This document shows, one piece after another, positions 40,904 to 49,600 of a DNA stretch of 61,868 nucleotides. Source of the DNA: DATLFI01 sp035524895 (GTDB taxonomy: Bacteria; Acidobacteriota; Thermoanaerobaculia; Multivoradales; Multivoraceae). Made by a program: the position numbers and the translations under genes. How positions within the stretch are numbered: the stretch's first letter is position 1; each line of letters starts with the position of its first letter. The stretch spans positions 1 to 61,868 of the forward strand of contig DATLFI010000251.1 in the NCBI GenBank assembly GCA_035524895.1, written 5' to 3'. The notes under the pieces were generated by a model. The model did not search any database. It had not been told where the DNA came from and saw only the letters and a program-made list of their open reading frames with translations.

Positions 40904-43624
40904 GTGTCAGTCCTCAACAACAATCGCGTCAAGTGGGTGGCGGCGGGACTTCTCGACCTGCTCGACCGCGAGGGCCGGCGCCTCGGACGTGTCGCGGCGA
41001 GACCGGCCGTGGAACGTTCCTTCGGTGCGTGCCTGGCCGCCGCGGGGGCTGTCTTGGTCGCGCTCGCATTGGTGTTCGTCGCGATTGCGCGCGAAGTCTG
41101 GCCGAGCGCTCTCGCGTTCGGGAGCTACGGGGGATCGTCGCCGTCACGGCTCTTCGCCGAACCGCTCGAGCTGTCGACTGGAGGACCAGAAGACGCCGAG
41201 CTGATCGTTCGCTACTTGAACGACTTGGAATTCCTACCCGTGGCGGAGCTGAGCGCCCTGAGGCCCGGCCGATACTTCCTCGAACGGTTCGGAGGCAGCG
41301 ACGGTTCGGCGAGCACCGCTCTGACGTTGTGGGCTCGACAGTTCTCGATCGGTTCTGGCGAGTCCACTCGCCGCGTCGTGCCCAGCCGGCGAATCGTGCT
41401 GGTTTTCTCCGAGCGCAGCGTGGACGAGATCGTGGTCGATGGCGAGCGCACCGAGTCGGCTCTTCTGGAGCCGGTCGAGCTCATGACGTACTACGGCTCG
41501 GAGCTGCGCGACCGTCGCCCCGTGACGCTCGAGCAGGTGCCGCAGGCGGTGGTGCGCGCGGTGCTTGCCGCGGAGGATGCGGCGTTCTTCGAACATGGCG
41601 GAGTCTCCCTGCCCGGAACGATCCGGGCTGCTTGGGTCAATTTCCGCCGCGGCAGGATCGCGCAGGGCGGCAGCACGATCACCCAGCAGCTCGCGCGCAC
41701 GCTCTACCTCGATTCCAGCCGCACGTTCCACCGCAAGGGACGCGAAGCCGTGCTCGCCAATCTCATCGAGCAGCGGTATCCGAAGAGCGCGATCCTCGAG
41801 GCTTATCTCAACGAGTCGTACTGGGGCGTGCGCGACGGCGTCAGCGTCATCGGCCTTGGCGCTGCCGCGCGCACCTGGTTCGGTAAGGACCCGATCGATC
41901 TCGACCTGGCGGAGGCCGCGCTTCTCGCCGGAATGATCCAGGCACCCGGCCGATACCTGCCGAACGTGCGGCCGGCAGCGGCGTTGGCGCGGCGCGAGTG
42001 GGTGCTCGATCGGCTCGCCAGGCTCGGCTGGATCGGAAGCGCCGAGCGCGACGCCGCGGCCGCGAGCGAGCTAGTTCTCGCGCCCGGCCGGCCGCCGCGC
42101 CGAGCACGCTACTTTGCCGACGCGGTCGCGGAGGAGGCGCGCCGACGCTTTGGCCTCGAAGAGCTTGGCGCCGCGGGCTTCACCCTCCACTCGACGCTCC
42201 GGTGGCGCGACCAGCTCGCGGCGGAGGACGCGATGTCCGAGGGTCTATCGCGGCTCGAGGAGCGCTGGGCACGCCAGCCCGCCCACGCGCCACCGCTTCA
42301 GGGGTCGCTGCTCTCGGTCGATCCGCGCACCGGCGCGGTGCTCGCCTACGTGGGAGGCCGGGAGTATTCCGGCAGCCAGTTCGATCGAGTGCAGGACGCG
42401 CGGCGACAGATCGGCAGCCTGTTCAAGCCGATCGTCTACGCCGCCGCGTTCGCGGGGACGACCGTCGGCCCCAACGACCTGGTGCGCGACGAGCCGCTCA
42501 CAGTGCGCTACGAGGAGGAGGTCTGGAGCCCCCGCAATAGCCAGGGCCGCTACCACGGGCCGGTCACGTTGCGGCGAGCTCTCGAGGCAAGCCTGAACGC
42601 GGCCACTGTGCGGCTCGCGGTCCACACGGGTCTGGACATGATCGCGGACCAGGCGCGGGCGTTGGGTCTGCCGCTCGACGCCGAGGTGGGACCGTCGATG
42701 GTCCTCGGTGCCTCGGCCGCGTCTTCGTGGCAGGTGGCGTCGGCGTACTCTGTCCTGGCGAACCGAGGCAGGCAGGTTCCTCTGCACGGTCTCCTTTGCG
42801 TCGTCGACCCAGACGGCTCGGTCCTCGAGCGAGAGCTCGAGGCTCACGACGTGGTGAGCGAGCGCGCGGCGTTCCTAGTGACGTCGCTGCTGCAGGGCGT
42901 GGTCGTTAGGGGAACCGCGCGCCAGGTGCGGTCGTTGGGCCTCGAGGACCCGGTCGCCGGCAAGACGGGCACCTCCAACGAAGGTCGCGACGGGTGGTTC
43001 GCAGGCTACTCGTCGGAGCGCGCGACTGTCGTTTGGGTGGGCTACGACGACAACCGGGCAACTCGCCTCACGGGGACCCGGGGGGCGCTGCCGCTGTGGA
43101 CCCGGTTCAGCCTCGAGGTGCGGCCCGCCGGCGGCTATGCGCAGACGCCTTCGCCACCAGGGTTCGTGCAAGCGTGGGTGGATCCGACTTCGGGCGGCCT
43201 GGCTTCCATGACCTGCCCGTCACGCATTCTCGAGTACCTGCCGGTCGGCGCCGCCGAAGTGTCGCCATGCCCGCTGCATTCGCACCACGTGGCCAACACC
43301 ACGATGACCGCGGCACTCGAACCAGGCAGCTCGGATAGCAACGAGATCGTGGCGGCCGCGCGACGGAGCGCGGCGCTGTCGATCGTGAGAGCCTTCGGTG
43401 CGGCGCGCGCCGAAGCGGGAACTTCGACAGCCACATCGAGCACTGGGATAGCGGTCCTGCAGAGAAGCGGCTTGGTCGGTGACGGCGTGCCGAGCGAGGG
43501 CGTGTCGGGCCGGTGGATCCTGATCGCGTCGCCTGCGGAGCAGACGGAGGTCCTCGAGCTGGATGGTCCCCTCGGCCGTCTCTTACGGGTCGTGCCGGCA
43601 GCCGCCAGCGCGCGACAGCTCTGA
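40904..43624 (+). CDS. mrcB: Class A penicillin-binding protein, PBP1b-like
   Basis: GTG start with GGAG 8 bases upstream; 906 residues, slightly longer than usual. A short cytoplasmic region and one membrane anchor (about 45-65) come first. A UB2H-like domain (AELIVRYLNDLEFLPVAEL, RYFLERFGG) marks it as PBP1b rather than PBP1a. The GT51 transglycosylase has AAEDAAFFEHGG with the catalytic Glu, and QGGSTITQQLARTL. The transpeptidase has SLFK (Ser505), SLN (Ser563) and KTGT (Lys687). It polymerises and cross-links peptidoglycan at the periplasmic face. It converges on the glucan synthase gene with only 15 bases between stop codons. Confidence 0.93.
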   Translation: MSVLNNNRVKWVAAGLLDLLDREGRRLGRVAARPAVERSFGACLAAAGAVLVALALVFVAIAREVWPSALAFGSYGGSSPSRLFAEPLELSTGGPEDAELIVRYLNDLEFLPVAELSALRPGRYFLERFGGSDGSASTALTLWARQFSIGSGESTRRVVPSRRIVLVFSERSVDEIVVDGERTESALLEPVELMTYYGSELRDRRPVTLEQVPQAVVRAVLAAEDAAFFEHGGVSLPGTIRAAWVNFRRGRIAQGGSTITQQLARTLYLDSSRTFHRKGREAVLANLIEQRYPKSAILEAYLNESYWGVRDGVSVIGLGAAARTWFGKDPIDLDLAEAALLAGMIQAPGRYLPNVRPAAALARREWVLDRLARLGWIGSAERDAAAASELVLAPGRPPRRARYFADAVAEEARRRFGLEELGAAGFTLHSTLRWRDQLAAEDAMSEGLSRLEERWARQPAHAPPLQGSLLSVDPRTGAVLAYVGGREYSGSQFDRVQDARRQIGSLFKPIVYAAAFAGTTVGPNDLVRDEPLTVRYEEEVWSPRNSQGRYHGPVTLRRALEASLNAATVRLAVHTGLDMIADQARALGLPLDAEVGPSMVLGASAASSWQVASAYSVLANRGRQVPLHGLLCVVDPDGSVLERELEAHDVVSERAAFLVTSLLQGVVVRGTARQVRSLGLEDPVAGKTGTSNEGRDGWFAGYSSERATVVWVGYDDNRATRLTGTRGALPLWTRFSLEVRPAGGYAQTPSPPGFVQAWVDPTSGGLASMTCPSRILEYLPVGAAEVSPCPLHSHHVANTTMTAALEPGSSDSNEIVAAARRSAALSIVRAFGAARAEAGTSTATSSTGIAVLQRSGLVGDGVPSEGVSGRWILIASPAEQTEVLELDGPLGRLLRVVPAAASARQL

Positions 43625-43639
43625 GCAGCGGGCTCGGCC

Positions 43640-46600
43640 TCAATCGGTGGCGTACGCCGGTGACAGCGGCTCGTGGTCGACGTCGAGTCGGGCCCTGCCA
43701 AGCCTGACGCGGAGCCGATGTGTGGAGCCGTCGTCGACGAGCGGGACGGCGCGAGAGTCGACCGCGACGCCGTCGAGCTCCGCGACCGCGACGCCGCGGC
43801 ATCGCTGCTCCGGGTTCTCGACCATGATCTCGTAGCGGCTGCGACCGAAGCGCCAGGAGATCTCGTAGGCGGGCCAGGACGAAGGCACGCAAGGGTCGAT
43901 CTCGAAGGTCGCACCGCGCCGGCGCAGCCCCAAGATGCTCTCGAGGCCGGCTCGGTAGAGCCAACCCGCCGAGCCGGTGTACCAGGTCCAGCCGGCGCGA
44001 CCGGCGTGCGCTGGGTGGGAGTAGACGTCGCCGGGGACGACGTACGGCTCGGCCTTGTAGCGCTCGACGCCCGCGACCGTGCGCGCGTCGTTGATCGGGT
44101 TGAGCATGTGGAACAGCTCGAAGGCCTCGTCGCCGTTGCCCTGGCGGGCGACTGCCATGACCACCCACGCTGCCGCGTGCGTGTACTGGCCGCCGTTCTC
44201 GCGCAGGCCAGGCGGATAGCCGCGGATGTATCCGGGATCGCTCTGCCCGTCGTCGAACGGCGGCGAGAGCAGGAGCACGACGCCGAGGTCGCGCCGCACG
44301 AGGTGGGTGCGCACCGCGTCCATGGCGCGATCCGCGAAGCGGCTGGGCACCGCTCCAGAGAGCACCGCCCAGCTCTGGGCGATCGAGTCGATCCGGCACT
44401 CGTCGCTGTAGGCCGAGCCGAGCGGCGTGCCGTCGTCGTAGTAGCCCCGCCGATACCAGTCGCCGTCCCACGCCTGCTCGAGCGCGGCCCCGAGTCGAAC
44501 CGCTTGCGCTTGGTAGCGGACGGATCGCTCGATGTGGCCGCGTCGCTCGCCGAGGCTGGCGAAGTCGAGCAGGATGCCGTAGAGGAAGAAGCCGAGCCAG
44601 GTGCTCTCGCCGCGTCCCAGCCGACCGACGCGGTTCATGCCGTCGTTCCAGTCGCCGCTGCCCATGAGCGGCAGGCCGTGGACGCCGCCGGTGAGCCCGC
44701 GATCGATGGCGCGCAGGCAGTGCTCGAAGAGCGAGGCGCTCTCCGCGGACACGCTCGGCTGCACGAAGGCTTCGTCGACCTCGAGTGCGAGGGGCGCAGC
44801 TTCCAGAAAGGACACGGTCTCGTCGAGCACTCCGTGGTCACCGGTGCTGTCGACGTAGCGCGCGACGACGTATGGCAGCCAGAGCAGGTCATCCGAGCAG
44901 CGAGTGCGGGTGCCTTGGCCGCCTGGTTCCTGCCACCAGTGCTGGACGTCCCCTTCGACGAACTGCCTGGCGGCGGCGCGCAGGATGTGCTCGCGGGCGA
45001 GGTCCGGCCGCGCGAAAGTGAGGGCGAGGACGTCCTGGAGCTGATCGCGAAAACCGTAGGCCCCTGACGGCTGCCAGTAGCCGGATCTCGCCCACAGGCG
45101 ACAGCTGAGGTTCTGGTAGAGCGCCCACCGATTCATCAGCACGTCGAAGGAGTCGTCGGGCGTGCGCACCTGGACCGTCTCGAGGATCTCGTCCCACGAC
45201 GCGATCACTGTGGCGAAGGCCGCCGTCGCCGCTGTCGTGTTGCCGTACCGGGTGCAGAGGGCGCGCGCCTCGCTGCGGTCGGCCGCCTCGCCGAGCAGGA
45301 ATACGACCTGGCGCGTCTCTCCGGGAGCGAGGGTCAGCGTCACCTGGAGTGCCGCGCACGGATCGAGACCGGCTCCGAAGCGGCGGGGTAGATCTCGGCG
45401 CCCGAGCGCGGCCGGGGCGGCCAGCGAGCCGTTGCGGCCGAGGAACGATGCGCGGTCCCCGGTGGCCGAGCGCGTCGGCTCGCTCGCGTGCGCGAACGCG
45501 ATACGCCCAGCCAGCTCGCTGCGGAAGGGATTGCGGGCGAACACCGCTCCGGTCGCTTCGTCGAGCTCGGTCACCACGTGCGCCGAGTGACCGGCTCGCG
45601 GCGGTCCCAAGATCCACTCGTTGTAGGCGAACAGGCTCAACAATCGCGGCCGGCCGCTTTCGTTTGTCAGAGTCAGCAGCGAGAGCTTGACCGGATCGGT
45701 ACGTTCGACGAAGACGGCGAGGTCGTTGCGGATCCCTCGCGCGAGACGCTCGAAGCGCGCGAACCCGGCGCCGTACCGGATGACAGCCTGCCCGCTGTCG
45801 GCGGTGCGCGGGAGCGGCCCAGGCGTTGGCGACCAGAGCTCGCCACTTTCCTCGTCGCGCACGAACAACGCTTCGCCGGTCGGGTCGGTGATCGGATCGT
45901 TGGCGTGCGGCGTCAGCCGGTTCTCGCGGCTGTTGACGGCCCAGGTGTGTGCCGAGCCCGATGCAGTGACGATGGTGCCGAAGACCGGATTGGCGATGAC
46001 GTTGACCCAGGGCAGCGGCGTTTCTTGCTCGCCTTCGAGCCGGATAACGTACTCGCGGCCGTCGGTGGTGAAGCCGCCCAGATGGTTGGCGAATTCGAGC
46101 GGCGGCACCTCCGGTCCTGCAAGGCCGCGATCGAGATCCACGCCGCGCGGTCGTGTCGCCACGAACGCGCGAGGTTCGGCCGTGCGCGGCTTGGGATCGA
46201 GTCTGTCGAGCTGGTGGACGAGGTCGCCGCGATCGCCGTGCAGCACGGCGCGCGCGACGCTCGCGAGCAGCGTCTGCTCGGCCTCCGAGACGTGATCGGA
46301 GCGCAGCAGGTAGGCGCCGCCGGGACGCTGCTTCCAGGACCGCCAGGGTCCATCGTCGAGCAGCGTCTCGAGCTGGGCATGCATCTCGTCGAGATAGCCC
46401 TGGGGATGGCTGTTGAGGATCACGACGTCGGCCGAGAGCCCCTTCAGGCGCCAGTACTCCTGAGCCTGGAGCACCTGGCGCACCAGCGGCAGGTCGTCGC
46501 CCTCCAGCACACGCACGAGCAGGATCGGCAGGTCCCCCGAGATCGCGTGCGGCCAGAGTCCGGGCTGCCCGAGCTCGTTCCCGGCGAGGATCTCTGGCGC

Positions 46601-49600
46601 GGCGCGCAGCGAGCCGTCGGTGTAGAGCACGCGCGACGCCAGCCGCTCGAAGAGCAGGGCTTCGTCGCTGGAGATCCCGAGGTGGCGCAAGCCGCTTTGC
46701 GCGTGTGCGTAGGCCAGGGCGAAGGCGCGCGCGACTGCACTCGGGTCGCGGTACTTGTGGGCGAGCGCGAGCGCGGCCTCCCGGCTCTCCGCCACCCCGG
46801 TCGCGAATGTCATCCGCCCGAAGCCCCCGGCAGCAAGGCGCAGGCGCTGGCGCAGGCTCGCGACGGGATCGAGCACGGCGCCCGTCGTTCCGCTGAGCGA
46901 GCGGCCGTCGAGCGCCTGCGGATTCGCGACGTCGCGCCCGCGGCCCAGGAAGCGGGCGCGATCGCTCTCCCACTCCACGGGTCCCTGCGGTCGCCCGTCG
47001 AGGGCGAGCACGTGGACGGCCCACAAGGCGGTGGCGCCGGCGGTGCGCGGCCGTCTCCGGAAGATCAGCGCGGCGCACTCGGGGAGGTACTCGGACTCGA
47101 CGAACAGCTTGCCGAACGCGGGGTGCGCGAGGTCGTCAGCCGGCGGCCCGAGCACGATCTCCGCGTAGCTCGTGACCTCGATCTCGCGCGGCCCGTCGCT
47201 GTCGTTGGTCACCGCGATACGCCGCACTTCGACGTCGTCCTCGGTGGAGACCGCGATGTCGAGAAGAGTCGCGATGCCGTCGTCGCGGCGCAGGAAGGTC
47301 GCGCGTTCCGGCTGCAGGATCGCCCCATAGTCCTCGGCTTCGCGACCCACGGGCTGGTGCGTCGCGGACCAGACCATGCCGCTCCGCACGTCGCGCAGGT
47401 AGAGGAACTGGCTGCCGGGGTCGCGCGTCGCATCCTGCCGCTGGCGCGTCACCGAGCCGTGGCGGCAGAAGCTGGCGCCGCCGCCCGCGTTGGTGACCAC
47501 CGCGACATAGTTGCCGTTGGAGAGGAACTGGGCGCGCGGGAAGGGCGTGTGGGGCGAGCGGAAGCGTCGCGACGCCCCGGCCGGAGCCGGCGTCGCGACG
47601 CGGCTCTCCTCGGCAGGACGCGGCCGCGTGATCGGGGCCTCGTGCGGCACGCGCTCTTGGAGCAGGAGCTCGGTGGCGCGCACGCGCGGGTCGGAGTGAA
47701 AGCGCGCGACCATGCTCTGTCCGCGCAGCACGTTGGCTAGCGCGACGAGCGTCATGCCCTGGTGGTGAGCGAAGTAGGCACGCACCACCGTGCCCTCAGC
47801 GAGCCGCGAGCGGATCTCGTCTGCGTCCTCCGCGCGGCCGTGGGTGTAGTCGATCGCTTCGTAGAAGCCGTATTCGCCTTCCAGCCCCAGCTCGGCGAGC
47901 CGCCGCAGGTTGTCGGTCGCCGTGGTGGGATCGAGCATGGCGGCGAGGGCGGAGGCGTAGGGCGCCACCACCAGCTCCTCGCCCAGGCCGCGCTTGAGCC
48001 CGAGCCCCGGCACGCCGAACGCCTTGTACTGGTAGGTGCCGTGGTGGTCGACGACGTTGAAGCCCGACTCGGAGAGGCCCCACGGCACTCCGTGCTTGGC
48101 CCCGTAGCGAATCTGCGCTCTCAGCGCCATGCGGCAGCTCTGGTGGAGCAGCGTCTCGGGGTAGTTGCGCATCACGAGCAACGGCATCAGATACTCGAAC
48201 AGCGTGGCGCTCCACGACAGGAGCGTGGCGAAGCCGCCGACATTGGTCACCAGCCGACCGAGATGGAACCAGTGTGCTTGCGGCACGTCGCCCTTGGCGA
48301 TCGCGACGAAGCTCGCCAGCCGCGCCTCGGACGCGAGCAGGTCGTAGTAGCCCGGGTCGAGCCGGCCGGGGCCGCTGGGATCTGCCGGCCGATAACCGAT
48401 GGCGAAGATCCGCCGCTCGCGGTCGTACAGGAGACCGAAGTCCATGCCGTCGGCGAAGCTCGCGGCGCGGGTGGCGAGGTGCTCGAGCCTTTCGACCTGC
48501 GCCGTGGTGCCGGCGGTCGCGCGCGCCAGTTCGCGGAGGCCCGCGGCGAGCGTGATCAACGAGCCGGCCAGGTTGCCGCTGTCGACGGTCGAGACGTAGA
48601 GCGGCGCGAGCGGCGCGAGCTCTCGAGTGTCGTACCAATTGAACAGGTGGCCCTCGTGGCGCTCGAGCCCTTCGATGGTGGTCAGCGCGGCGTCCGTGCG
48701 CTCGACGAGCTCTTCGGTCTCGACGAAGTCGAGGTCGTGCGCGGCGAGCGTGGCCAGGAGCCCCATGCCGATGTTGGTCGGCGACGTCCGGTGGGCGACT
48801 CGCCGGTCCGGAATCTCCTGGAGATTGTCCGGCGGCAGTCCGTGATGCTCGGCGCCAGCGAGCTCCTCGAAGTAGTGCCAGGTCTTGCGAGCTACACGCT
48901 CGAGCTCGAAGCGCTCGCGCTCGCCGAGCTCGGCGGTGCGAGTCCGTGCGGGCTGGCCGAGCAGCCACGCGATCCCGGGCGAGGCGAGCCACAGCGCCAG
49001 CACCGGCAGCGCGACGGGCAACGCGGTCGGCCGCGTGAGGGCTACGAGGACCGCGCCGGCCAGCGCGGTGGCCGGGGTCGCGATCATCGCGGCGGCGCCT
49101 GGGCGCCCGCCGCGCTGGGTGCTGGCCGCCGCCGTCTCCCACACCAGGAGACGCCGCCGGGTGGCGAGGCGAACCAGGGTGACGACGACAGCGTTCACCA
49201 TCTGCGCGGCCTGGCTGGCGAGGAGCACGAGTTGCAGGCAGGCGCGCGCGAGTGCGGTCTCGAGCTCCCCGGCGAAGTGGCGCACGAAGATGGCCCAGGG
49301 CTGCTGCGGGCGCGGCCCGCTCATACCATCGACCACCAGCAGGATCGCTGGAAAGCCGAGTGCGATCAGCACGGCTGCGGTCCATGCAACGGGATCTCCC
49401 GGCAGCACCGTCCACGCGAGCAGCAGCAGGATCACGGTCGCCGGCGGCATCAGGCTGCGCCGGAGGTTGTCGAGGATCTTCCAGCGCGAGATCAGCGGCA
49501 GGCGGTTGGGCTCGAGGCCGCCTCGCCGCGTCGGCACGAAAGGGAAGAGCCATTGCAGGATTTGCCAGTCGCCGCGCACCCAACGGTGCTGCCGGCGGGC